Of a DNA stretch of 64,000 bases, positions 35,996 to 48,072 are shown one piece after another. The notes beneath the pieces were generated by a model. It was not told the origin of the DNA. It did not search any database and saw only the letters and a list, made by a program, of their open reading frames with translations. Numbering within the stretch: position 1 is the stretch's first letter; each line of letters opens with the position of its first letter. This stretch comes from Lichenostomus cassidix (taxonomy: Eukaryota; Chordata; Aves; Passeriformes; Meliphagidae): positions 2,564,675 through 2,628,674 of the forward strand of contig CM039202.1 in the NCBI GenBank assembly GCA_008360975.2, in the 5' to 3' direction. A program made the translations under genes and the position numbers.

Positions 35996-36716
35996 AGGAA
36001 AAAGAAAACTCCCTGTGAGGAGCAGGATGGAGCCTGGTGATGCTTTGCTCCCTGCTGAGCTGTGATGGCTGAAATCCCCATCCAACCCCCTGGAAAAGCT
36101 GGAAAAGGGCAGGGAGGCATGCAGAAGTTAAACTCTGTGCATTTTCTGGCTCTCTGATCCCTTTTTTCCACCCCCTGGGAGCTCCATGCACCCACCCACA
36201 TCTCAGCCCTCCTCCAGGCTCTGCCTCTCCCCTGGCTCTGCTGGCCTTGGGTGAAATCTGCTGCTGACATTGCCTCTGTTGACTCAGCCAACCGCTGGTG
36301 TAATCAGAGAGAGAAATTACAGTGAGAGAAATTATAGCTTTTTCTGGCCTGGTGGCTTGGAAAGCAGCAGCCTTTTGAACTGGAGCTGCAGTTTATCCTA
36401 ATGACACGGGGAGGGCAGGCTGGGGAGGGAGCTGGGGAGCTTCAGGAGAGGAAGGAGAGCCTCACCAGGGCTGCTGGTGGCTTCCTAATTGCTCAGCCTG
36501 CTATTAGAGAGCCCCGTGGGCAGCAGGGCAGGGCTTGGGCAGGGCTGGAGCTGCAATCCAGTTCAAAGTGAGGTCTGCCAGGTCATCCTGAGCATCACCA
36601 CCTTGCTGGGAGGAGATGTTTCCAGTCAGGAATGCTTCCTCACCTCCTGGGTTTTGATCTGAGCGTGGCACAGGATGGAATTGCCCCAGAGGAGATCAGG
36701 GTCTGTGATCATCTCA

Positions 36717-37340
36717 GCTTCAAGTGGGGTTTGGACAGGGTGAGGAGGTTTAAAGTCAGCAGGGGAGATTAAATCATACTTTAACTGACTGAAATTGGGG
36801 TTTGGAATAGGGTGAGGGTGTTTAAACTTACTAACTGGCTGAAAGTGGGGTTTGGACAGGGTGAGGAGGTTTAGACTCACCAGGGGAGACTAAATCACTT
36901 TTTAACTGACTGAAATTGGGGTTTGGAATAGGGTGAGGGTGTTTAAACTTGCTAACTGGCTGAAAGTGGGGTTTGGACAGGGTGAGGAGGTTTAAACTTG
37001 TTAACAGACTGAAAGTGGGGTTTGGACAGGGTGAGGAGGTTTAAACTCATCAGTGGAGACTAAATAACTTTTTAACTGACTGAAAGTGGGGTTTGGACAG
37101 GGTGAGGGTGTTTAAAATCACCAGTGGAGATCAAATCACTCTTTAACTGGCTGAAATTGGGGTTTGGACAGGGTGAGGGTGTTTAAACTCACTAACTGAA
37201 TGAAAGTGGGGCTTGGACAGGGTGAGGGTGTTTAAAGTCACTAGTGAAGATTAAATCACAATTTAACTGACTGAAAGTGGAGTTTGGATAGGGTGAGGGT
37301 GTTTAAACTCACCAGTGGAGATCAAATCCCACTCTAACTG
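36717..37340 (+). repeat. Variable-length tandem repeat, ~10 copies
   Basis: GTGGGGTTTGGACAGGGTGA (or the TTGGAATAGGG variant) recurs about ten times at 45-76 bp spacing. It alternates with TTTAAACTCACCAGTGGAGA and TTTTTAACTGACTGAAA blocks that are present or absent. The pattern shows a composite unit losing or gaining internal segments. Confidence 0.9.
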
Positions 37341-37847
37341 ACTGGCTGCTTTTCTTTTACATTGCCAGGGTTAGTCCTGTGCTGTTTTGGAGCCCAAATA
37401 GTGAGAGGAGGAGGAGGGAAGCAGGGACAGCAGGAGGTGACAGCAGTGCTCAGGCAGGGCCTTGTGGCCGAGCTGGAATTATAAAAGGGAGTTTTTTCCA
37501 TGCAGGAGCAGCGACCACAGAGCTGCAGTGTGTGCCCAGGGCTGGCTGTGTGTACACAGCCCTGCATTGTTCCCAGGCACCAACCCCACTTTTGTTTCTC
37601 TTTGCACCCAGAGATGAAAGAGGAGCTGTGCTGGGCCTGGCCCTGCAGACAGGCTGGCCTGGCTCTGGGTTCATTCCTCTTCCTGGCAGCAGTTCTTGTG
37701 CCCCAAAGAATGTTTCATTCTCTCCAAATGTAGTGAAAGTGCTCGCAGATTATTGGGGATTTTTATGAGAGAAATCCTTGCTGTGCTTGACAGGGATAAC
37801 AGCATCACCTCACAGGGATGCAGAGCCCCAAACTCCAGCCCTTTCCC

Positions 37848-38545
37848 TCCTCTCCCCAGCTCCCCTCAGTGCTTTTTACACCCCAAACTGCAGCTCTGGC
37901 CCTTATTCACTGTAAATCTCTTCACTTCACCAGCTCCCAGCTTCCTCAGTGTTTTTTATACCCCAAACTCCAGTCTTGGCCCTGATTTACTGTAAATCTC
38001 TTCACTTTACCAGCTCCCAGCTCCCCTCGGTGTTTCTTACCCCCCAAGCTGCAGCCCTGGCCCTGATTCACTGTAAACCTCTCTGCTTCACCAGCTCCCA
38101 GCTCCCCTTGGTGCTTTTTACACCCCAAACTGCAGCCTTAGCCCTGATTCACTGGAAATCTCTGCATCACCAGCTTCCCTTGGTGCTTTTTACACCCCAA
38201 ACTCCAGCCCTGGCCCTGATTCACTGGAAATCTCTTCACCAGCTCCCCTCAGTGCTTTATACACCCCAAACTGCAGCCTTAGCCCTGATTCATGGGAAAT
38301 CTCTCTGCTTTACCAGCTCCCCTAGTCCTTTTTACACCCCAAACTGCAGCCTTAGCCCTGATTCACTGGAAATCTCTCTGCTTTACCAGCTCCCCTCAGT
38401 GCTTTTTGCACCCCAAATTCCAGCCTTGGCCCTGATTCACTGTAAATCTCTGTTCTTCACCAGCTCCCAACTCCCCTCAGTGCATTTTACACCCCAAACT
38501 GCAGCCCTGGCCCTGATTCACTAAATCTCTCTGCTTCACCAACTC
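37848..38545 (+). repeat. ~62-80 bp tandem repeat, ~10 copies
   Basis: TTTACACCCCAAACTGCAGC, GGCCCTGATTCACTG, AAATCTCTCTGCTTCACCAG and CTCCCCTCAGTGCTT recur in order about ten times. Length varies mainly by presence or absence of a second CTCCCAG. The long + frame over it (LALIHCKSL repeats) is a by-product. Confidence 0.93.
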
Positions 38546-38958
38546 CCAGCTTCCTGCTGCTGCCTTTGTATCTTTTATTCAGGGCAGCCTTCAAACCCTC
38601 CACGAGAAAGTGGGGCTGCAGCAGCTCTGGGCAGTTCCCTGGGGTGATGAGCTCCTTTTAAACCCCTCTAAGTCCATCAGGCTCGAGGTTTGCAGCCTCT
38701 CAGCTCTGCTCCCACACCCCAGTGCTGCTGGAAGGGATCCCCCATTGTCCTGCTGGGGATTCCAAGGGGCTCAGGGCATCTGCCAAGCCCTTGGTGTGCC
38801 AGAGAGCCCAGGAGGGAGCAGCTGTGCAGAGCTCAGTGTTGCTGTGTGTGCTGGAGAGGTTTGCTGACCTCTCAGGCTGCAGCTATTGTTTGTCACCTCT
38901 GTGAGGAATGAGCTCCTGGGAGGAACAGGCTGCTGGGAGGGGCACAGGAGGGCTCAGG

Positions 38959-39010
38959 GTGCTGCAGGAGCTCTGTGGGGTGCTGCAGGAGCTCTGTGGG
39001 GTGCTGCAGT
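38959..39010 (+). repeat. 21-bp tandem repeat, 2.5 copies
   Basis: GTGCTGCAGGAGCTCTGTGG occurs twice exactly, followed by a partial third copy. Confidence 0.9.
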
Positions 39011-39189
39011 GTTTAACCCCACTGTCACATGCCATTGTCCCCCCTGCAGGGCTGAAGGGTGAAATCGCCGGGCCTGGCAGTCCTGGGAAACCTCTGCAGT
39101 CCAGCCTGGCTGGTTTTTGAGTCAATTAGAGGATTTGTCCCTATTTTACCATCTTTTCCTTCCCCAGAGCTGCTGGGGATCCTTCCCCT

Positions 39190-39391
39190 TGTTCCTGTGC
39201 CATCCTTGTGCCTCCTGTGCCATCCTTCTGCCCCTTCTGCCATCCTTTTGCCTCTTGTGTTATCCTTCTGCCCCTTTTCCCATCCTTCTGCCCCTTTTCC
39301 CATCCTTTTCCCTCCTCTGCCATCTTTTTTCCTCCCCTCCCATCCTTTTTCCTCCTCTCCCATCCTTTTTCCTCCTCTCCTATCCTCCTCT
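39190..39391 (+). repeat. ~19-20 bp pyrimidine minisatellite, ~10 copies
   Basis: CATCCTTCTGCCCCTTTTCC and relatives (CATCCTTTTTCCTCCTCTCC) repeat about ten times, strongly C/T-biased on the + strand. Confidence 0.93.
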
Positions 39392-39807
39392 GCCAGCACT
39401 GATTTCTCAAAAAACATTGAAGGATCCCTTTCTGTGTCCATTTTGCCCCATTGTGCTCCAACCTCTCCCCGTGCAGGAAGGAGGAGAGGGAGACAATTCC
39501 AGAGAGGAGGGAGGAAATTCTCCCCAGAATGGAGGAAATTGGGAGGCAATTCCACCCGTGCTGGAGGCTGCTTTAGGTGTGAACACCCCAGAGCTGGAGT
39601 GGCAGCAGCTCTGACAGTGCACATGTGGCTGACCTAGATTTTCCAGTGCATCCAGAAAGGGATTTATTTCAGAATTAACCCATGTTGTCTGTTGCTGCAG
39701 TAGCATTTAAAGCCTCTTATTCCATGGAATGCTGGGGATTGGGGTGCTACTGCTTTCCCATTGTGTTTTGGGTTGGAAGAGCTGCTTTTAGGGGCTTTTC
39801 TAACAGA

Positions 39808-40085
39808 ATTAGAATGGTTTGGGGTTTAGAAGTGGTTTAGAATTGGAGTGGTTTGGGGTTGAAAGGACCTTAAAGGACATCCAGTGCCACCCCTGCATGG
39901 TCAGGGACACTTCCCACTATCCCAGGTGGTTCCAAATTCTGTCCAGCCTGGCCTTCAACACTTCCAGGGATGAAGTGTTTCCAGGATTCCAGACCTCACC
40001 ACCCTTAGAATAAAGTATTTCCTCCCAATATCTCATTTAAACCTTCCCTCCTTCAGCTTAAGGCCAGCCCTCTTGTCCTATGACT
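39808..40085 (-). mobile_element. CR1 LINE 3' fragment (reverse)
   Basis: Reverse CR1 with GGTTTGGGGTTGAAAGGACC, GGCCTTCAACACTTCCAGGG, CACCACCCTTAGAATAAAGT, CTCCCAATATCTCATTTAAA, CTTCAGCTTAAGGCCA and TTGTCCTATGAC. The first 40 bases are partly duplicated (three GGTTT-type repeats of the 3' end). It is a truncated, inactive copy in intron 3. Confidence 0.88.
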
Positions 40086-42161
40086 ACTTATCCTTGTGAA
40101 AAATCCCCCAAATCGCCAAATTCTTGCTTTCTAGTGCTCTCAGCCCCAAGTTCCAGGCCTCAGAGATACCACAAAAGAGAAGGAGAGAGGCAGTGGGTCT
40201 CTGTGCTGTGCTGTGTCCCATTTACACCACTGGAAAATGATGTTTTCAAGGGTGCAGGTGAAACCCTTGGCTCCTCCAGGTCTGCCGCGTATGGAAAAGA
40301 GAAAAAAAAAACCTTAAAAAATAGAATTAAATTATCCACCTCGCTTCATATAACATCAGCAGCTGCCTGTGCTGGGTTTTCAGGGCATGTGTGTTAAACC
40401 TTGCTGGATCAAGTGTTTTTTAATCACCTTCAAGTCTTGACAAGGTCTTAAAACAAACAGCAGGAAATGCAGCCTGGGGCTCTTCCCTTGGCCTGCTTGG
40501 CTGGGCAGGGAGATTTTTGCACTTTTTGCCTTCCTGACTGTTCAACCCTCGGCTGCTTCTGCCTTTTCCTGAGCTTGACTCAGCAGAAAATGTCCTTTCT
40601 GGTCAGGCAGGACCTTTCAGTTTTAGATTTCACATTTCCAGCTCTCCACATTGGAATTGCCCTGGGAGGGGAGCAAGTGGAGCTTGAAGGAAACAAAGGC
40701 TGAAAGCAGCTGCAGGATTCCAGACTGGGGTGAATTTGGAATCTGTGGAGTCAGATTTGGTGACTTTGATCAGCAGAACCCTTTTTTCCCCTCTTCCCCT
40801 CACCCCCCCATGCTTTCAGAGTTCACAGATCCCATCTGTTCCTTAGAAACCCGATTTTTTTTTTTTTTTAAATCTTTCTGGTGAGAGGGAGAAATGTTTG
40901 AGGAATACAAATGAGCTCCTCCTGTCTGGCAGGCTTGAATCACACCCAGGAGCTGCCAGTTGTTGCTCTGTGCGTTTGCAGGGAATGCAGGGATGGACTT
41001 TTGGGAATTATTGCTCCTGGGAGAACTCTTTCCTTCCCTTGGTACACTGAATTTAGTGCTGGAAGCACCTCTGGGACAATGGGAATGTCATTCCCTTTCT
41101 CCATCCTGTCCATCCCTGATGGGAGGTGGTTTTAATTCAGATTAATTCAGCTCACCTAGAGCCTCATATCATCAGGAAAAAGTGATTATTTTTGTGGAGA
41201 GGAAATATGAGAATGCCTGAGAAGCGAGGAGATAATCCCTGAGATAATTCCTGTGCCCATCCAGGGAAAAGTGCTTTTGCCTTCCTGTTTGAAGTAACAG
41301 GAGGAACTTTTAGATTTCCCATGCAAATATTATTTGGGAAATGCTTTGGTTGGTCTTTCAGAGGCCACCAAAAAGGGCTCAGCTTTGGGAAGTTCTGGCC
41401 ACTTCCAGCAGATTGCTTTCATGCCTGGAAGCAGCTCTGTATGAGCAGCCTGGATATTTCTGGAGTATTTCTGGAATTGGGGTATTTCTGGAATATTGGA
41501 ATATTTCTGGAGTCTGGGGGACTTGCTGGTGGTGTTTTACATGTGAATGAAATTCCCTGGCAGGGGAAGGAGATCCTGAGAATCAGAGTTATTGCACAGC
41601 TCTGGGTTGGTGCAGGGAAAGGGAGAATCTCCCAAACTGAGGAGTTTGTGACCCCAAATTGGGGATTTTCGTGGGTGTATGGAGATTCCAGACTCCTGGA
41701 AAAGCCAGGCAGGGCTGGTTCAGCAGCTGGGGGCTGTGCAAGAGTATTCTCTGTTCAAATACCCAATATTGCCTCAAAAATCTCATTGCAGAGCGGGTGT
41801 CAGTTATTGACACTTCTCAGCAGGTTTTTGTGTACTTCAGATGGGATTTCTCAGGAAATTATCTTATCAGTGTCCAGGAGAAGAGTTCAGCCACTGATGA
41901 AAGGACTTCTACAAAGGACTACAAAGGACTTCTCAGCCTGATGGGCAGAGACTCCTGGGGAAAGTGTTGTAAATTCTTCATGGCACAGCTGAGAAAAATG
42001 TAGATTTGAATGCAGAATTAGGCTGTGGAAGGAGCAGAGTTTGGGATTCTGAAGCTGTCAGTCCTTTTGCAATGCCAACAGTGTGATGAAGGGGAAGGTG
42101 GCAACTGCATGGAGCAACCCATGGAGCTCTCCTGCCTGGATCCAGGGGCAGTTTGTGGGAT

Positions 42162-42440
42162 CGTGGAGTGGTTTGGGTGGGAAAAGACCTTAAAGCTCAT
42201 TCTGAAGAGCTGCTTTTAGGTGCTTTTCTGACAGAATCCCAGAATGGTTTGGGTTTGGAAGGACCTTAAAGCTCATCCCATCCCACCCCAGCCATGGCAG
42301 GGACATCTCCCACCATCCCAGGGTTCTCCAGGCTGGCCTTGGACACTCCAGGGATCCAGGGGCAGCCACAGCTCCTCTGGGAATTCCATCCCATCCCTCC
42401 CCACCCTCTGAGCAAAGAATTTCCCTCTAACACCACGTTT
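42162..42440 (-). mobile_element. CR1 LINE 3' fragments, end duplicated (reverse)
   Basis: A short CR1 3' end (GGAGTGGTTTGGGTGGGAAA, then AGACCTTAAAGCTCATTC) at 42162-42203 is followed 40 bp later by a longer copy with the same end (AGAATGGTTTGGGTTTGGAA, ACCTTAAAGCTCATCC, GCCATGGCAGGGACATCTCC, GGCCTTGGACACTCCAGGGA). Either two insertions lie side by side or one was partly duplicated. The link TGCTTTTAGGTGCTTTTCTG resembles sequence before the copy at 39808, so the unit may have been copied as a block. Confidence 0.8.
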
Positions 42441-42870
42441 GAGACAGGAAATCAGGCTGAGGTGTAGAAAGCCACAGTTTTCACTAAAATCTTCATGCAT
42501 AGAAAAAACCCAAAAGGCAGATGTTGTGTGCAGGATTTTCCCAAAACAATTTGGGAACACCAGGCTGGGTGTCTCCCTTGGGGTGGGCAGCTCAGGAGTG
42601 CTGCTTTGTGCCCCAAATCTCAAATTCCTCCTGGATCTGGAAACCAGGCTGGGGAATAAGCCACAGGAGTGTGTTTAACGTGGGATAATGAGGTTAGGAC
42701 CTCCCACAGGGTAATGATTTCAGGCTGATTTGCAGCAATGTCAGCTCTGCAGTGGGGAAAGCAGAGCAGTGGGCAAATGTGGTCCGGAAATCCCTGAAGG
42801 TGCTGCTGGATCTCTGGGCTTTGGTGGCCAACAGCTTCTGCTGAGCTCCACACCACATCCCACCTGGTTT

Positions 42871-43341
42871 CCCCATAAACACAGGGAGGTTTTGGGGTGA
42901 TTTGGGCTTTTCCCATAAACACAGGGATGTTTTGGGGTGATTTTGGGGTGATTCAGACCTCATTTCCCATAAACACAGGGATGTTTTGGGGTGATTTTGG
43001 GCTTTTTCCATAAACACAGGGATGTTTTGGGGTGATTTGGGTTTTCCCATAAACACAGGGATGTTTTGGGGTGATTTAGGCTTTTCCCATAAACACAGGG
43101 ACGTTTTGGGGTGATTTAGGCTTTTCCCATAAACACAGGGATGTTTTGGGGTGATTTGGGCTTTTCCCATAAACACAGGGATGTTTTGGGGTGATTTGGG
43201 CTTTTCCCATAAACACAGGGATGTTTTGGGGTGATTTGGGCTTTCCCCATAAACACAGGGATGTTTTGGGGTGATTTAGGCTTTCCCCATAAACACAGGG
43301 ATGTTTTGGGGTGATTTTTGGGTGATTCAGACCTCATTTCC
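42871..43341 (+). repeat. 40-bp minisatellite, ~11-12 copies
   Basis: Each unit holds CCATAAACACAGGGATGTTT followed by TGGGGTGATTTGGGCTTTTC. The copies are nearly identical. A variant GGTGATTCAGACCTCATTTC block occurs at 42950 and again at the 3' end near 43330, so the array includes a larger internal duplication. Confidence 0.95.
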
Positions 43342-43414
43342 ATGCTTCAGTTGTGTGGCAGTTGGCAGAGTGGGGACAGTGTTGCCTGTGGGTTGGTGGA
43401 AATATGAGGCAGAG

Positions 43415-44095
43415 ACAGGAAAAAAGGGGTAAAAGGGTTTTATTTTGGTGTTTAATAGGATTTGAGGTGCACAGCTCTGCAAAGGTGGAACACACCCAGG
43501 TGCACACTCACTGTATAATGCAGATACAATTTTATGGACTTTGAAAATTAGTTTATCTGTCTAAAATTTCCCAGTAAGAAACTTAATAAATGAAGTAATT
43601 GTCCCCCTATTTTAATTCCTCTCCCCTAAATGAGGCTAAAGCTCAGTTTACAAAATATATTCCAGAGAGGAAGTTTCAACCAAGGTTGAAACCTCGAATT
43701 TTTGATAGCACAGAGCTCTCTGTCTCTTACTGTGAATATTTGGTCTTTCTGCCTTGCAGGACCTCAAAAACTAAGCTAAAATATCAAATTACAAAAATCA
43801 CAAGCATGCAGGCTAAGGGTACAGAGAGTGCATAAAGGGTAGAGAAAATAGGAAAAGGGTATAAAAATGTATAAAAGGGTATATAAAAAGGCAAAAATCA
43901 CCAGGCACCGACAGGATGGGGACAGGATGGGGACTCCTGGTGTCGTAGTGGAAGTGGTGGTGGTTGGGGGGTGTTGGTGACAACTTCTGCCTCAGAACAT
44001 GATGTCACCTTACCACAGCCACGAGGAGAGGAAGTGTCTGCTGCTCATGCAGCCAGGGGAGATGTTTATTTGACAAATACAGGGTTTTTTTTAAA
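43415..44095. other. Unassigned non-tandem block, possible old LTR or LINE remnant
   Basis: An A/T-rich stretch without internal repeats follows the 40-bp array. It has several TTTTAT or AATAAA-type words, GGGTATAAAAATGTATAAAA-type runs at about 43857-43890 and a GACAGGATGGG doublet at 43911. The look is that of a solo LTR or other dispersed element in reverse orientation. I recognise no terminal TG..CA pair or target duplication with certainty. Confidence 0.2.
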
Positions 44096-45829
44096 TCCCC
44101 GTTTCCCTCACCAGAGTGATTGTATAGGATCAAAGCTCTTCGCATTTAGGGAAAAAACCCAATTTTTCTAATCCCAAGCACACCAAACCATCCCAAATCC
44201 CCCTTGCCAAAGCTGCAGCCCTGTTCCTCTTCCTCTCCAGCACCCCTGAGACAGCTTCAGGCCATGAATTGAAAGTGAGAAGCCAACCCTTGGCGATAAG
44301 GATGCAAATCCAGAGCTGCCAGCCAGTGGAAAAAGCCTGAGAGGCAAAAGCCATCTCCAGTGACCTGAGAGGGACAGGGCTGGCTGGTGGCACGTGATTT
44401 CCTGTCCTCCTGTGCCTGATCAGCCCTTCCCCTTGGATGTGTTGGTAATTCTTGTGTTTGGGTTTGAGTTGACATCCAGGGCTGCAAATGGAGGTTTTTC
44501 TCCATCCCAGTCCCTCGAGGTTCCCAGGCCAATCCCTGTGGAAGCTTTTGAAGTTCTCTGTGCTCTTTTCATGGCCTTCAAGTGTGGAGTGATGCCTGAG
44601 AGAAAGGAGAAATCTTGGAACCACTTCAGGGTCTCTTTGGAATTTGGTTTCCCTCCCTCTCTGCCGTGGTGACCTCCTGAGATACAAGAAATGCACAACA
44701 AACCTGGGCTGGGAAGAGATGGAACCTTTTTTTTTTAAATTTTTTTTTTTAATCTGACCTTAATACGCTGCCATTCCAGCTGCTGGGGAGGGTTATTAAT
44801 TAGTGTTTGAATTCTTTACATTTGTGTCCAGCTGGCCTCAAAATATGGATCATATTTGGGCTTTAATCAGCCAAAAGGACAAGTGAAATATCTGTGTGAC
44901 ATCAGTGAGGGAATAAGGGAAAAGTCTGAAAATGTAATCAGTGCAGCAGGATGTGGCTGATTCTTCTGAGCCTCGTCCAGCTCCTGATTTCTCTGCATCA
45001 GCTCTCACCAAGTGGATCTGAACTGACAGAAAACAACGTGTGATGTCATTTAGGCTGCCTTTTCCATGAATTTTGGCAGGAAAAGTGTACAAAAACCAGT
45101 CCTTGGGTAGTTGGATTAGCGCTGTGAGTGGTGCTCTGGGCAGGGCTGTAACTCTGCAGAATAATCTCTTTATTTCGCTATCTTTGCTTGGTGGGGAGAG
45201 AAAACGAGGATAAAATACTGTGGGAATTAATCCCCAAAAATACACAGAGCTGAAATCTGCTTGCTGGAGCCAGGATGGGAGCAAAACCCTTGGGTGGATT
45301 TCTCATCATTCCCTTCAAAGCCATTTTGTCCTTCCTTGTCCCACATCAAAGGTGACCCAGAGAATGGCCTAGGGCAAGAATTGGGATGGAATCAGTGCAT
45401 CTGGATCACTCAGTTTGGGATTTTTGGGCTCAGAGAAGGGCTGAGGTCTCTCTAGCCTGGATGGATGGAGGGCTGCAGAGCTGGAGGTTGGTTTTTAATA
45501 CTTCAATCAGAATTTTTGCTGCTGAAAGGTTCGCCTTTGGCACAGATTTTGGGACAGGATGAGGCAGCTTTTGGCAGCTCAATTCCTTGACACACAAAAG
45601 GGTCATGATAAGTGAAGGTGGAAGGGATTGTGATGTTTTCCCAGCTGAGAGTTGGAAGCCTCTGGATGAAATAAGTTCTGTGATTCTGGGATAATCTCCT
45701 TCCTTCCAGTGCGTGGATGTTGATTTTATTCCTCTTGGCTCTCCCAGCATCACTCCCACCTCCCACCAGCACCAGCAGGATATTCCTGCAGCCACAGCCT
45801 GACAGCTCCAAAAGCAGGGAGCTGTGCAA

Positions 45830-46310
45830 TTAGCAGGGCTGAGTTTAATTACACCCTCCCAATAAACTGCCTCGTGACAGAACCTACAACTCCATAAATT
45901 CCCCAGATCTCATCACACCCAGTCGCTGGGGGGATTAAGGAGAATTAAAACAGGCAGATGTGGTTGTAGTGATCAAGCTGCTATTTAAAGTTTCGGGGCA
46001 GAGGAGATCTGCCTGCTAACAGTTCAGCTGAAAATGTTAAGGATTTGCACCTTATAAACTCCTCTTAAACAATAGGCACATTTAATGCTGCCAGGAGGAG
46101 GAAATAATGTGTAAAACTGCAGTTTATAACAGCAACCGGAGCCCTGGCTACGTGGTTTTATTGCAGACACAATTTTGCTAACATCTGACCCTAATTCATG
46201 TTTATATTGTCCATTTCAAACAGTTTTTTTTTCTCCTTCCTGGGAGTGGCATTCGTCAGCTGAAGCCCCATGAAAAATTTCATGCACGCTGTGGATGACA
46301 CTTAATTAAA
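45830..46310 (+). other. Candidate conserved intronic element (intron 3)
   Basis: A repeat-free, AT-leaning stretch contains TAATTA, CTATTTAAAG, CAGATGTGG, AACAATAGGCACATTTAATG and TGTTTATATTGTCC words. It looks less eroded than its surroundings, as enhancer-like intronic elements often do. This is a visual impression only. Confidence 0.25.
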
Positions 46311-47140
46311 CCAGTCAAAAAAAAAAATAAATAATCCTTTCCAGGGGAAAGCTGGGAGCCAGGGCTATGAATAGAAGCTGCAGGAAGGGGTTGCTTGCAA
46401 GCCAAGGCCTGCTCAACTGAAGCAGGATGCAAAAAAAAGAATAAAAAAATAAAAAATGCACATGCCACAATAGCAGGAAGCTGTAAAAGCCATTAATCCC
46501 CACCCAGGAGCATCCATCCCAAAGCAGAGTTTTGTTTTTAAGGCTGAATCCAGCTCTGCCTCTGAAGCAATAATTTCTCTGGAGCTTACTGAGGGGTCAA
46601 AAATATAAAGGCATTGCTCTTCATCTGCTTTTTATTTTTAAATTTTTTTTTTTTGAGGAGAGATTCCAAGTGCTGGCAAGAGATGATATGGGATTTTTTT
46701 GTGGCTCTGGTAGAAAAGAGGCAGAAAAAATGGGTAATTTGTAGGGTGATTCCCCAGCCTTCTGTGCTGGATGCTTCATGCCCATCTCCCTTCACCCTGA
46801 GGAGCAGAAAAGCCCTGATTTTGGGGAAGGGAGGCAGGATTTCCTAAAGGCACCATTTGGGGCTGAGATTGGCACTGTTTCCAGGGAGTTAGGGAGGACA
46901 GGGGAGGCTGGAGCAGCTGGGGGGAGACAAGGAGATGGTTCAGCCCTTGGTTCAGCTTTTTGATCTTTTTGTGGGTCACTCGTTGGATCTGGGCTTGGAT
47001 TTGATCCTGGTGGGTTCCTTCCTGCTCAGGGTATCCCATGGCTCTGGGAAATTGGGGAGAAAAGAGATGATCTGAGTTGGGAAATTGCTGGTGTGTGTGT
47101 GTGGGGCTGTGCTGGGATCTGAGTTTAGTGCAGGTTTTGT

Positions 47141-47877
47141 GGTGATATATGATAAGGATGGTGATGTAGGATATGATATTGATGTAATATAGCTGTAATA
47201 TATGTAATAGATTACATACAATGTGTATTACATATGTAATTATATATATCATATACATATAATATGTACACATATAATAGATATTACATATATCTATATA
47301 TATATTACATATATCTATAATATATATGTGTATATATAGATATGTACATTACATATATATGTAATATGTTACATATAATGTGTATTACATATATATGTGT
47401 ATGTGTATTACATGTATATTGCTTATATATGTAATATACAATATATGTATACTATACATGTATATGTAATATACAATATATATGTAATATATACATGAAA
47501 TATACAGTATATATGTGTATACATATATATGTATGTACATATAATGTGTATTACATATATAATGTATATTACATATAATGTATATGTGCATTACATGTAT
47601 ATTATGTATATATGTAATATACAATATATGTGTAATATACATATATATGTGTAATATACATATATATGTAATATACAATATATATTTAATATACTATATA
47701 TATGAAATATACAATATGTATGTGTATATGTATATATATGTATATACATGTAATGTATATTACATATTATGTATATTACATATATTTATAAAATATACAT
47801 ATATATTATATATACACGTATATGTACTATATATCTTATATATATATATGATATATATGTAATACATGATAATAATC
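47141..47877 (+). repeat. AT-rich TATATGTAATATACA-type microsatellite region
   Basis: Over 700 bp consist almost entirely of TA, TG and ACAT combinations (TATATGTAATATAC, ATTACATATAATGTG). Local inverted repeats are plentiful because the units are near-palindromic. Confidence 0.95.
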
Positions 47878-48072
47878 AGTGATACTGGCATTTCTCCCAC
47901 CCTATATAGAAATTTCTCTGCTTTTGTAAAACCAGCACTGCTTTATTTTCCCTGTCCTTGGGACATTCCTGCTTTGTTTTCCCCATCCTTGGGATATTTA
48001 ATCCATTCTCCCAAGTTTCTGCCTCCTCCTTTCCTGTCACACCCAAATCTCATCCCAGCAGTGTGGCTGGTG

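Larger units (their letters stand above)
43342..47140 (+). other. DPYSL2 intron 3, central repeat-poor part
   Basis: The longest stretch of intron 3 without tandem arrays. It includes the possible old element at 43415-44095 and the candidate conserved element at 45830-46310. The rest shows only short A/T runs (44728-44750, 46317-46332, 46640-46655). Confidence 0.6.

Noticed and set aside
43415..44095. Solo LTR of an endogenous retrovirus
   Set aside because: The appearance is suggestive, but I could not find a terminal TG..CA pair, target duplication or primer site, so it is listed only as an unassigned block.
47141..47877. Matrix attachment region or replication origin in the AT-rich block
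   Set aside because: AT-richness and palindromes alone do not establish either. It is reported only as a microsatellite region.
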